Source of the DNA: Smallanthus sonchifolius
Lineage: Eukaryota; Streptophyta; Magnoliopsida; Asterales; Asteraceae
Direction of reading: 5' to 3'
DNA length: 64,000 nucleotides
NCBI GenBank assembly: GCA_023525975.1
Contig: CM042035.1
Span: forward strand, 27,867,001 to 27,931,000
Every line of letters starts with the position of its first letter. Position 1 is the stretch's first letter. The position numbers were made by a program, and so were the translations under genes. Positions 11,330 to 21,530 of the stretch are shown piece after piece. The notes under the pieces were generated by a model. That model had not been told where the DNA came from and ran no database searches. It worked only from the letters and a program-made list of their open reading frames with translations.

Positions 11330-11645
11330 TTCGTCTCTGCTCCCCATCCCTACACTATGAGGGTTTCCAAGCTTCTTGTAGGTGTCATCATATGTCTTCT
11401 CTGCACATACTCAAACCATCTCAATCTCCCATCCCTTATCTTATCTGAAATATGTGCCACACCCAATTTAACTGGAGAAACTTCGTTTTGTATCATGTTC
11501 ATCCTTGTGTGCCCACACATCCACCTCCATATACTCATCTCTGTTACCTATAATTTCCGTGCTTGTGTCTTCTTGATGGCCCAACTATAAGATCAGTATA
11601 ACATAGTTAGGGGAACTGAAACCCTATAGAATTTCCCATTTATCT
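11330..11645 (-). pseudogene. LINE reverse-transcriptase C-terminal fragment
   Basis: The minus-strand frames encode WAIKKTQARKL, then MSIWRWMCGHTRMNMIQNEV and DGRLRWFEYVQRR. This is the tail that follows the RT domain in many plant LINE ORF2 proteins (family pattern: MRMLRWMCG, then RLRWFGHV). At least one stop interrupts the block. No endonuclease, RT core or poly(A) tail is visible. Confidence 0.75.
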
Positions 11646-11676
11646 TGTTGGAAACCTCTTGTCACACAAGACTCAT

Positions 11677-12070
11677 GTGGCTGCTCACCGCTTGCACCAA
11701 CCTACCTCAAGGCGGTGGGTACATCACAGTCAATGTCTCCGTCACTCTGGAGAAACGCCTAAATACGTGAATTTGGTTGTTTGCGGGACAACTTAACCTT
11801 CAGTAGTTATTTGGGTGTCCTCATTGTTGGTGCCACTGTAGGTAGAGTGAAGGTATTCATTATAGTAATATTGTGGCTGCTCACCGCTTGCACCAACCTA
11901 CCTTAAGGCGGTGGGCTACATCACTGTCAATGTCCCCGTCACTCCGGAGAAACACCCTAAATACTTGAATTTGGTTGTTTGCGGGACAACTTAAGCTTCA
12001 GTAGTTATTTGAGTGTCCTCATTGTTGGTGCCACTATAGATAGAGTGAAGGTATTCATTATAGTAATATT
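11677..12070 (+). repeat. Two-copy tandem duplication, period 196 bp
   Basis: Copies start GTGGCTGCTCACCGCTTGCA at 11677 and 11873 and end GGTATTCATTATAGTAATAT. They differ at scattered bases. Each contains the inverted pair TTGTTTGCGGGACAA. No coding function seen. Confidence 0.87.
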
Positions 12071-12344
12071 AAAATAAGTTAAACCATAGCAATATTATAC
12101 TACGTATCAATTCATGTAGCATCATCAAACGTGTAATAACATTTATCATACCTCCATGTTATCTCTCTAACATTTTGTACCTCATCAGTATTACATTGAG
12201 CAAGTTGTCGGTGTTTACAAATTATCATCTTATGGTGAGTTAAGAATATCTAGACATGTTAGAACATTAAGTTAACTTAAGAGGTTGTGTTAACAATATA
12301 ATGCAACATTGACTGTCTATGGTGCTTCGTTGTATAACACACTT
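12071..12344 (+). repeat. Dispersed repeat related to 3740-4260
   Basis: Shares CTAACATTTTGTACCT, CTTATGGTGAGTT and ACAATATAATGCAACAT in the same order as the copy at 3740-4080. It abuts the truncated end of element D. Confidence 0.5.
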
Positions 12345-12379
12345 TTTTAATAAAGGAAGAACTTGGTGAAAAGATAAGA

Positions 12380-12701
12380 AATAATAATTTCACAATCATA
12401 ATCCTTCAATAGTTTCTAAGCATCGTCTCAGCCGCATATTCAATTATTTATGTTCGAAGAAGTATTTCAAGCTCTTGTGGTCGGAGTATATGGCACACTT
12501 AACTCCGTAGAGATAGAGTCATAGTAAACTATTAGGTCTTCATTGCCCTCTGACGCCAAGACTGGAGCTTGGGTTAGTTTCTCCTTCAACTCTTCAAATG
12601 AACTATTTTAGGTTGGACCCCATTCCTACTTTACCTCCTTTCGTGTTAACTTTGTAAGGGCAAGGCTATTCTCGATAAACCCTGAATGAATATCTGATAT
12701 T
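12380..12701 (-). pseudogene. Element D: end of RT and RNase H
   Basis: The minus strand reads FIQGLSRIA (RT connection), LTQAPVL-like, then LKYFFEHK and LNMRLRRCLE, which match SLKYFFEQKELNMRQRRWLE in element C. Stops and frameshifts are frequent. The motif order joins exactly to the RT part at 20509-20711 across element E. Confidence 0.75.
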
Positions 12702-14122
12702 TATAACGAACCAACTTTCGAGTTTATTATATAATATGTTAATCATATTATAAGGGTGTTAATTAATAAAATTGAAGTTTGGGGTTTGCTAAAAAAAAGA
12801 TGGATTATACCTAGTTTTGGGTACAAGGAATCATTTTGATAAATGTAGGGGTTGTTTTGTATTTAACACAAACTTAATTTGTGTTAAATATCATGATCAG
12901 GCAAAAACACACACTTGTGTGTGTGTGTGTTTACGATTTTGAGAAGGGAGAAAAGAGGGAAGAGCTAGGATTGAAGATCAAGGTGTTTGCATGAAGAATC
13001 TGGATGAATTGAAGTGTTCATCTTCTTCAAAACATCAAGTAAGTGCTCCATCCATCTCTTGAAATCATCATCAATGGAGTTTTGGTGGGTTTTGGGTAGA
13101 AAACCTAATTGGTGTGGTGATTTAGGTTTAATGTCGTTTATAAACCTTAATCTAGTATAACAAATGTTGGAGAACTATGTTTTACATGATTTTAACACCT
13201 AAATTTATGTTTGAAAAATTAGAGTTCTTGAGGTGAAATTGGGGGTTTTCAAAATTGAAGTTGTTTGGATGGAAATTGGGGGTTCGTAAGTGTTTGTGGT
13301 GTGATTAAACACATAACAAAGTAATAACCCTCAATTAATTTGGTGATTTAAGAAATTGGGAGTTTGGGTGAAATTGAGTGGAACCCAAACAGGTCAAAAT
13401 GGGTGAATGATTATGGAGGGAGGTTAAAAAATGTTTAAGGTGTAATTAATCAAGTTTAGAATAGGTGTAATCCATAAGTTCTAGGGTGAATGTTAGACCT
13501 CAAGTGGAAATGGTGAACTGGAAGTTTGACTATTATGGGTCAAACGGGTCATTTGGATTGAAAGGTGGTATTTGGGTGTTGGGGGTTTGATTAAGGTCAT
13601 GTTAATCAAACTAAGTTAGGGTCTTGATCTTTAGATCATAATGGTGTGTTGGGTGTCAATTGGTGATCATTGGATTACTAATTGTAAATGGATTGTATAG
13701 GTGACCAAGTAGTAAGGAAGCTAGCTTGGAGGATCAATCGGGATTATCTTTGGCAAAGGTAAGTGCTTTGCACTTACTTAGTAATAGATATGGTGTTAGT
13801 AACATGTAAATAGATTTGTGTAGTTTAATTCTATTTATGTGTGGTGATTTGGTGTAAGTTGACTTAGTGTGGCAAAGAGTCAACTAATGTGTGTATGTAG
13901 ATTTGGTGAATTTGACTTATGTTGTTTAGAGTCAAACAAATGTGGTAATTGACTTAAGTAGTTTATAGTCAAACAAATGTGGTAATTGACTTAAGTGGTT
14001 TATAGTCAAACAAATGTGGTGAATTTGACTTAAGTGGTTTATAGTTAAACAAATGTGGTGAATTTGACTTATGTGGTTTAGAGTTAAACAAATGGGGTGA
14101 ATAAGGTTTAATTGAAGTCATG
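12702..14122 (+). repeat. Left LTR of E, partial
   Basis: Aligns by eye with 17919-19375 through GTTTAATTGAAGTCAT, with small differences, then diverges completely. A GTAAGT donor-like site lies at 13039. It includes hairpin array 1 (13855-14095). Confidence 0.82.
13855..14095 (+). repeat. Hairpin array 1 in left LTR of E
   Basis: Tandem units of about 36-40 bp. Each has TTTGACT or GTTGACT followed about 12 nt later by AGTCAAA or AGTCAAC. See the right-LTR copy at 19071-19345. Confidence 0.8.
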
Positions 14123-14178
14123 ACCAAGACACAGAGCTAAGGTGGGTGTAATGAGAATCCAACGAATATACTTAGGGA

Positions 14179-14475
14179 TAGTATATTACTAATCATGTCT
14201 GGCCGGTATGATTAGTATATTACTAATCATGTCTGGCCAGTATGATTAGTATATTACTAATCATGTCTTGATAAGGTGGGTGTAATGAGAATCCAACGAA
14301 GGCATGACCGAGACACAGAGCTAAGGTGGAGGTTAGTAATAATATTTGTTGGTAGTTTATTTGGTGTTCAAGGTGTTTATGTGTGCGGAAACTTGTCTTG
14401 GGAGTTATCACATGGGGACAATGAATATACTTAGGGATAGTATATTACTAATCATGTCTGGCCAGTATGATTAGT
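14179..14475 (+). repeat. ACTAATCAT/ATGATTAGT hairpin repeats
   Basis: Perfect 9-bp arms ACTAATCAT and ATGATTAGT flank an 11-nt loop at 14188-14216, 14222-14250 and 14447-14475. A half unit lies at 14256-14264. The same TATATTACTAATCATGTCT core recurs in each. Confidence 0.88.
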
Positions 14476-16092
14476 AATGTAACATGTCTACGTGTCTTCA
14501 TGGTGGTCATGTAATAATAACCATCACCAAGGAGTAAGTGAAGGTGAATATATATGTATTTGTATGTATATAGATGTAAATATACTTACATACATATAGG
14601 AGTATAACTTAAGATAGATGCCTATAGTTATGCCTATACACGTATGATGAGTCGATCGTTTTATCACAGTCGGGGAATGACTGACGGAGGCGAATGTTAG
14701 TATGCGAAAATAGTAGATGGGAGTTGTCTTAAAGACTCATGTACAAAAGAGTCTAAGCGTGTATCATCTCGAGGATGGTGAGATCTCAAAGTTAGTTGGG
14801 AGAGTTAGAGAGCATCATTCTAGTGGAGTACGACTAGAGCTTTCTATCTTGTCATGTCAAACTCCCTTCAAAGAAGACAGGGATTTTCAAGGCGAGCCTG
14901 TGAAAGAAACGTGCAAAGCCTAAGGAGCGGGACGAACAACTTTGACGAATTAAGGAGTAAGAAAACCTTGTTTTCACAAGGGGTTCGTGGCGTACGAACC
15001 AAAGGAGTAAGTTGGTGGTAGTTTATTCATTGGTTAGTCAACGATTCATCACTATAATGGTATTAGCTTCTGAAGAAATCCATTGTGATTGGTGGATAGA
15101 GTATGATTCACGGTGATTTGACTCCGGGGCATGGTGGAGAATTGGTTGGGACTTATCCACATGGAGAAAAGTTGAAGGGCGTGAAGGCTATGTGTCGGGT
15201 GAATTCAAGGGGCCTTCTAGAAACGATTCTATCCACAAGCTGTAGTGGACCGTGTATTTGGAGATTTTCTTCACGTATGGTAGTCTGGTGAATTGATTAA
15301 TATTAAGGGTATCTTGTATGACTAAGCATAGTCTTGCCTAAATCTTGGAGTGCCAGAAGGAATGGATATAGATTAACTTTTCGATACTATCGATTGACCA
15401 TATAGAGTGGATTCTCCTACATGGTGTACAACTCTGGTGGAGTTGATTATTATATGTTGTAGGGAGATCAAATTCGGGAGACAAGTGGAGTGTAAGAAGG
15501 AAATTAGAGGTGGCTTCAAGGAAGCCAAATATTCTAACCAAGCTAGAAACCTTATGTGGAGGTTGTCGACGAAACAATCACATGGAATTGAGTCCAACGA
15601 TTGTAGTGGAACTTGTGTGGTTACTTATTGAACGTATCAATGTCGTGTGTGACTAAGAGGTGACGCGTCGATCTGTTCTCATCTAGAGACGGTGAAGCAC
15701 ATGGCGTATGAATTGGTGTATACCTGGCTTATGCCATTGACACCAACCGGAGCAATGGAATACTTGATGTTTCAGTCGTGAAGAAGTTCATTAAGGGTTT
15801 TGTACCCGAGTGTCTCATTTTGGAGTGTAACCATTCTTTGTAGAGTTGGAGAATGGAATAACGGAAGAATGCGTTGTGCATCAATTGTCGGAGTTGAACA
15901 AGTGACTTAGGTCCTAGATTCAACCAATAAATGTAAACGACGATAATATTTCATAAATGGTTATGAAATCCATTGCGGATACCATTAGATTGCGGTGTGC
16001 CGTTTCGGCTTTGGTGGAAATCCATTTTGGATAAGTTGGAAAATTATGAAGGCTTATCTTTATACCGTTTAATGATAAAGATAAACAAGGAC

Positions 16093-16690
16093 AAGTGGTG
16101 TTTGAAGTCTTAGAACTTCACAAGTGGTGTTTGAAGTCTTAGAACTTCACAAGTGGTGTTTGAAGTATTAGAACTTCACCAACGGTGTTTGAGAATGAAG
16201 TCTTCGAACTTCGAGAAGAATATTGTGTGATTGAGATCCTTGAATCTCAAAGGATAACTTATGATTAAGTCGTTGGAGATAAACTGAGTGTTGGGTCTTG
16301 GTCAAGGAGCTGTCTTTCAGAGTTGTGAGAAAGGATTTGGGTAAGGCAATTGTCGTGTCCTTACTTAGGTAAACCGTATGTTTGTCGGTTAATGCAGTGC
16401 CTCATGCATTAGGCTCGGTCATGACTTTATGCAACAAAGCGGGATTGTCGTGTATTCTCCTAGACCATTATGAGCTTGTTTGTAGCAACTAAAGGAGATA
16501 ACTTGAGGAGGGAACGAGTGACTGTATGCGCAAGTGAATTTTAGGTGGTTAAATTGAAGTCTCGAGCTTCAAAGGAGTGTTGTATGCAAGAAATGGGATC
16601 CTTGAATCCCAACAGTATGAAACACTTGAGACCTTGAATCTCAATGGACGGATTGGTATGGAGGTTATGAAACTTCTAATTATACGGTGG
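16093..16690 (+). repeat. Hairpin cluster with changing arms (internal E)
   Basis: Short inverted pairs on a common plan: TGAAGT/ACTTCA (16103-16120, repeated twice more at about 36-bp spacing), TTGAGAT/ATCTCAA (16231-16250) and TGGGAT/ATCCCA (16594-16611). The loop is CTTAGA-like or CCTTGA-like. Arms differ between units but remain complementary. Confidence 0.8.
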
Positions 16691-17699
16691 GACAAACGGC
16701 GTGATAGAACTTGGATTCCTTAGTTGTCAAACGTATTGATTGCTGCTATGAGGTGATTCATAAATTCAAGTAATCTATACACTCGGGGTGACTTTAATGC
16801 TTGATTATGGAGCATAACTTTGGTGTCTAGAGCTGAAAGGAGACATAGTCGAGGATGTTGACAAATGTCTCGTTGGATTGTGGATTAAGGCCAAACGCTA
16901 AAGGAAGGTCGTGTGAGAAGCCTCAACGGCTTCATATACCTATGCGAGGTAGGAGAAGCTTGTAGTAGTTGACTACAAGAGTATATGAAAACGGTGGGAA
17001 CATGTATCAATTTGGGTAGTGGCGGGTCTTTTGACCAGGAAGTATGCAATTCCTATTCTTGGAGGAAACCCACTCTTATGATTGATCGAAGAATGTCGAT
17101 TTAGTGGAGGGTGTGATACGACATGGCATGATCGTATCTTTTGAGTTAGATTGAAATGACGGTTTCACTTGTCCATTTGCACGAATCGGGTGATTATTTT
17201 ACCGTTGGTCGGAAAATACGGTGTCACCATATCCATCTTTATGGATGTTGATGTGTCATTGTTCGATTTACTAGATGGTGGATGGTGTCGAACACCGATT
17301 GATTTGGTGGAATTGATTGTCGGGAGTCTAGAATCAATGGTGTGATTCAAGACTTAATGTAGAAGATCTTGTAAGTGAGCGCGATTGCAAATCCGCTCAA
17401 GATGTGATAGTAAACCCTAGTCGAATATAGGGAGGAGGTGTGTTGATATTCAAATGGGAAACTTGGTGCTATAAAGTTTTCCCATGAAAGGGGATGATTC
17501 GGGTTCGAAAAAAAAATGTGGAAGGCTAAGTCCTCGTTTTTGTTGGATAGTTCAAACTTTATGTTAGTTGGGTAAGTAGTATACCGTTGAGAGTTACCTC
17601 GGGCAATTGAGTAAACTCCATGATACATTCCTCATGGTTTATTCAGGGAATGTGTGGCGAGAGAAGTGGATGTTGTTTCTCATAGCGATGTTGAGGCGT

Positions 17700-17910
17700 T
17701 AAATGATGGATGCTTCATCTTGAGGAACCGGTGACTATCTTATAGAGAAAGGTGAAGCGCTTGTAGTAAAAGCGGATTAACCAATTGTTGGTTCAGTGGG
17801 ATCATAGATAAAGGGCAGAAACTACTTGGGAATATGAGGATAAATACTCAAGTGTTACCCTAATCTTATGGTGGATCGGGTTTCGGGGACGAAACCCAAA
17901 ATTAGGGGGT
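17700..17910 (+). pseudogene. Element E: end of pol (chromodomain) and polypurine tract
   Basis: The plus frame reads EEPVTIL, a stop, then VQWDHR and TTWEYEDK, matching the C-terminal chromodomain of Gypsy chromovirus integrases (element C has EEPMAILD and TWEKEDE). In intact elements this domain guides integration into chromatin. Several stops break it. ACGAAACCC and AGGGGGTGTG just before the LTR form the polypurine tract region. Confidence 0.7.
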
Positions 17911-19070
17911 GTGATTTGTAACGAACCAACTTTCGGGTTTATTATATAATATGTTAATCATATTATATGGGTGTTAATAAATAAAATTAAAGTTTGGGGT
18001 TTGCTAAAAAAAGATGGATTATACCTAGTTTTGGGTACAAGGAATCATTTTGATAAATGGAGGGGTTGTTTTGTATTTAACACAAACTTAATTTGTGTTA
18101 AATATCATGATCAGGCAAAAACACACACTTGTGTGTTTGTGTTTGCGATTTTGAGAAGGGAGAAAAGAGGGAAGAGCTAAGACTGAAGATCTAGGTGTTT
18201 GCGTGAAGAACCTGGATGAATTGAAGTGTTCATCTTCTTCAAAACATCAAGTAAGTGCTCCTTCCATTTCTTGAAATCATCATCAATGGAGTTTTGGTGG
18301 GTTTTTTTTGTAGAAAACCTAATTGGTGTGGTGATTTAGGTTTAATGTCGTTTATAAACCTTAATCTAGTATAACAAATGTTGGAGAACTATGTTTTACA
18401 TGATTTTAACACCTAATTTGATGTTTGAAAAATTAGGGTTGTTGAGGTGAAATTGGGGGTTTTCGAAATTGAAGTTTTTTGGATGGCAATTGCGGGTTAG
18501 TAAGTGTTTGTGGTGTGATTAAACAAATAACCAAGTAATAACCCTCAATTAATTTGGTGATTTAAGAAATTAGGAGTTTGGGTGAAATTGAGTGGAACCC
18601 AAACGGGTCAAAATGGGTGAATGATTGTGGAGGGAGGTTAAAACATGTTTAAGGTGTAATTAATCAAGTTTAGAATAGGTGTAATCCATAAGTTCTAGGG
18701 TGAATGTTAGACCTCAAGTGGAAATGGTGAACTGGAAGTTTGACTATTATGGGTCAAACGGGTCATTTGGATTGAAAGGTGGTATTTGGGTGTTGGGGGT
18801 TTGATAAAGGTCATGTTAATCAAACTAAGTTAGGGTCTTGATCTTTAGATCATAATGGTGTGTTAGGTGTTAATTGGTGATAATTGGATTACTAATTGTA
18901 AATGGATTGCATAGGTGATCAAGTAGTAAGGAAGCTAGCTTGGAGGATCAATCGGGATTATCTTTGGCAAAGGTAAGTGCTTTGCACTTACTTAGTAATA
19001 GATATGGTGTTAGTAACACGTAAATAGATTTGTGTAGTTTAATTCTATTTATGTGTGGTGATTTGGTGTA

Positions 19071-19345
19071 AGTTGACTTAGTGTGGTAAAGAGTCAACTA
19101 ATGTGTGTATGTAGATTTGGTGAATTTGACTTATGTGGTTTAGAGTCAAACAAATGTGGTAATTGACTTAAGTGGTTTATAGTCAAACAAATGTGGTAAT
19201 TGACTTAAGTGGTTTATAGTCAAACAAATGTGTTGAATTTGACTTAAGTGGTTTATAGTCAAACAAATGTGGTGAATTTGACTTAAGTGTTTTATAGTCA
19301 AACAAATGTGGTGAATTTGACTTATATGGTTTAGAGTCAAACAAA
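19071..19345 (+). repeat. Hairpin array 1 in right LTR of E
   Basis: The first unit has 8-bp arms AGTTGACT (19071-19078) and AGTCAACT (19092-19099). Later units have TTTGACT and AGTCAAA, for example 19238-19244 with 19257-19263. The base change TTGACT to TTTGACT on one side is matched on the other. Period about 36-40 bp, about six units. Confidence 0.85.
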
Positions 19346-19400
19346 TGGGGTGAATAAGGTTTAATTGAAGTCATTAAACTTCACAACTACAAATGGTGAA

Positions 19401-19753
19401 TTTGGGATCTTTGAATCCCAAATGTTGGTGATAACGTAAGGGTTATAAATGTTGAATGGTGTCGTGTGTGTACACTTGTATGTATGTTAAAAATCAGTGT
19501 TTGAAGTCTAAGAACCTCACTCGGTGGTTAATTGAGGTCGTGAACTTCACTAATGTCGTTGTCGCTTGAAGTCTTTGAACTTCACTAATATCGTCGTTGT
19601 TTAAAGTCTAAGAACCTCACACGGTAGTTATTTGAGGTCATGAACTTCATAAGTCGTTTGTGGTATTTGAAGTCTAAGAACCTCACACGGGTGTTATTGA
19701 GGGCATGAACTTCACATAGTCGTTTTGTGGTGTTTGAGGTCTTTAGAACCTCA
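19401..19753 (+). repeat. Hairpin cluster 2 in right LTR of E
   Basis: TTTGGGAT (19401-19408) pairs with ATCCCAAA (19415-19422). TGAAGT (19567-19572) pairs with ACTTCA (19579-19584). TGAGGT (19735-19740) pairs with ACCTCA (19748-19753). About five further units carry G-T wobble combinations. Spacing is irregular, 30-65 bp. Confidence 0.83.
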
Positions 19754-20016
19754 CAAAGGAGTAAAGTCGGTTAGTGGCGATTAACTCACTAATGTAATTA
19801 AGGCGTTTTATATGTTATTTGAAGTTTTGGGTGCTAATTAGCATTCGTGTTGGGGTTAAACATGTATAGGTGATAATATGTGTTGTTAGAAAAAGCCAAA
19901 ACTTCTTTTGAGTATATATCAGGCTAGAAAATGAACTACGAAAGCCATAATATATTGATTTGGGGTGCCTCGACGTGAGGAAGCTAAAAATGGAGTTTGT
20001 TATGCAGGTAGGGGCG

Positions 20017-20044
20017 TAGGCTACGCCCTACCCGGCGTAGCCTA
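20017..20044 (+). repeat. 11-bp perfect palindrome in LTR E
   Basis: Arms TAGGCTACGCC (20017-20027) and GGCGTAGCCTA (20034-20044) with a 6-nt loop. The left arm can also fold on GGCGTAG just upstream, so two alternative stems compete. The patch is GC-rich in an AT-rich LTR. Confidence 0.88.
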
Positions 20045-20508
20045 TGCTGGGTTGGTTTTGCTTGTGCTACGCTCCCGGCTCTGTGCTACGCTCCCCAAAC
20101 GCCCTCCCCCTACGCTGAAACCCATTTTTTGGGTTTTTCTTATGTTTAGCCCATGGGAGGCTATGGGAACTTGTATATATCATTACTAACATGTTTTGTG
20201 GTGTTCACTTGTAGGAAAAGCTCCGGTTTGATGCCTCGGGTCATGCTTCGCCACGATTGGATTCTCGATCTTTTGTAATGGATGTAAATGTTTTGGGTTA
20301 TGACTCCTTGTTGAGAGTCTCTAGACTTGTTTTGAACTAACTTTTGGGATGTTAAAAATTTATGTTTTGTGGGACGTTGGTCGGCTATGGTTAAACAAAA
20401 GTATGTCGTTGTCATTTTGTTGTAGATAACATGTGTTGTTTTTGTCAAGAGTGTTTAAAAGGACCTATATTCCGCATGTTTTGAAAGTTTTAATTTTTGG
20501 GTGTTACA

Positions 20509-21530
20509 TAGTAGCCCACCAATCCTAGGAAACTCCGGATCTCAGTCGGCGTTTTCGGGATGTTCCATTCCTTTACCGTTTCTATATTTGTCAGGTCAAC
20601 CATAATGTCGTTCGAGTTAATGACATGACCTAGGAATTGGACTTCCCTAAGCCAGAACGCGCATTTGGAGAACTTGGCGTATAACTTTTCTTTCTTTATA
20701 ACCTCCAACACTTCCCCGAGGTGACAAGCATGATCACCCTTGTTCTAGGAGTAGATGAGGATGTCATCTATGAAAGCTATTAGTGAACAGTCAAGCATAG
20801 GATGACAACCCTGATCATAAGGTCCATGAATGTCGCGGGGGCATTTTTCAATCCGAATGACATTACAAGAAACCAAAGCGTGTTTGGAAAGTCATCTTCG
20901 AAACATCTTCTTCTCTGGCCTTCAGTTGATGATATCCCGATCTATGATCGATCTTTAAAAACCAACTTGCACCTTGCAATTAATCAAACAAGTCGTCTAT
21001 ACTCGGTAACGGGTACTTGTTCTTCTTTGTACGCTTATTCAGTTATTGGTGGTCGATGCAAATACGCATGCTACCATATTTCTTTTCAACAAACAGCATC
21101 AGAGCACCCAAGGTGAAATGCTCGGCCTGATGAAACCTTTTTCTAGATGCTCTTCTAGCTGAGTTATCAACTCTTTCATCTCTGATGGAGCTAATCGGTA
21201 TGGTGCCTTGGCGACGGGCTGGAATCCTAGTAATAAGTCAACTTAGAATTCTATTTCCCGATCAGGTGGAATTCCAGGTAAGTCCTCTGGGAAATTACAC
21301 ACCACGGGTACATCTTTCAATTCTTTAACTTTCTCTCTTTCATCAATAACATACGCCATGTAGGCCTCACAACCACGCCTCATGAAACTTTTAGCCTTAA
21401 TCATTGTAATGACGTTCGACATCGTGCAATCTCTATCTCCACGTACCGTGATTATACTACCATCCGGGGCTTTGAGATGAATCATCTTCCGTTTACATAT
21501 TTTATGTGTTCCGTTGGCAGCTAGCCAATC
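20509..21530 (-). pseudogene. Element D: RT and protease-RT linker
   Basis: The minus frame 20711-20509 reads LYAKFSKCAFWLREVQFLGH and TEIRSFLGLVGYY, the thumb side of Gypsy RT, ending at the E insertion. The frame 21536-21243 reads WLAANGTHKICKRK, RRGCEAYMAYVID and LPGIPPDREIEF, the linker between protease and RT. RT motifs between them (20712-21240) are heavily mutated. In life RT copies the element RNA into DNA inside the Gag particle. Confidence 0.83.

Larger units (their letters stand above)
14123..17700. other. Internal region of E, no readable pol
   Basis: Low coding potential; no CCHC, protease, RT or integrase motif could be read. It contains two hairpin clusters (14179-14475 and 16093-16690). 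Because the left LTR diverges at 14123 and no primer site is visible, part of this DNA may be rearranged LTR sequence and not true internal sequence. Confidence 0.5.
12702..20508 (+). mobile_element. Gypsy element E, decayed, plus strand
   Basis: The left LTR begins at 12702 (TATAACGAACC, mutated from TGTAACGAACC) and is recognisable to 14122. The right LTR is 17919-20508, ending GTGTTACA. A polypurine tract with ACGAAACCC and AGGGGGTGTG precedes the right LTR, fixing plus orientation. The insertion site in D suggests a target duplication tagta, now degraded on the left. The left LTR's 3' half, primer site and gag are gone. Internal DNA keeps only the chromodomain end of pol. Confidence 0.75.
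17919..20508 (+). repeat. Right LTR of E, 2.6 kb
   Basis: Begins TGTAACGAACC, ends GTGTTACA. It contains hairpin array 1 (19071-19345), a second hairpin cluster (19401-19753), a GC-rich palindrome (20017-20044), a GTAAGT donor-like site at 18251 and a CTAAC branch-like plus CACTTGTAG acceptor-like pair ending at 20214. Confidence 0.82.

Noticed and set aside
15103..15631. Short plus-strand frames inside element E
   Set aside because: No retroelement or host domain recognised; frames are short and in decayed DNA.
19146..19374. Repetitive HLFDYK-type protein on the minus strand
   Set aside because: Shadow of hairpin array 1 in LTR E.
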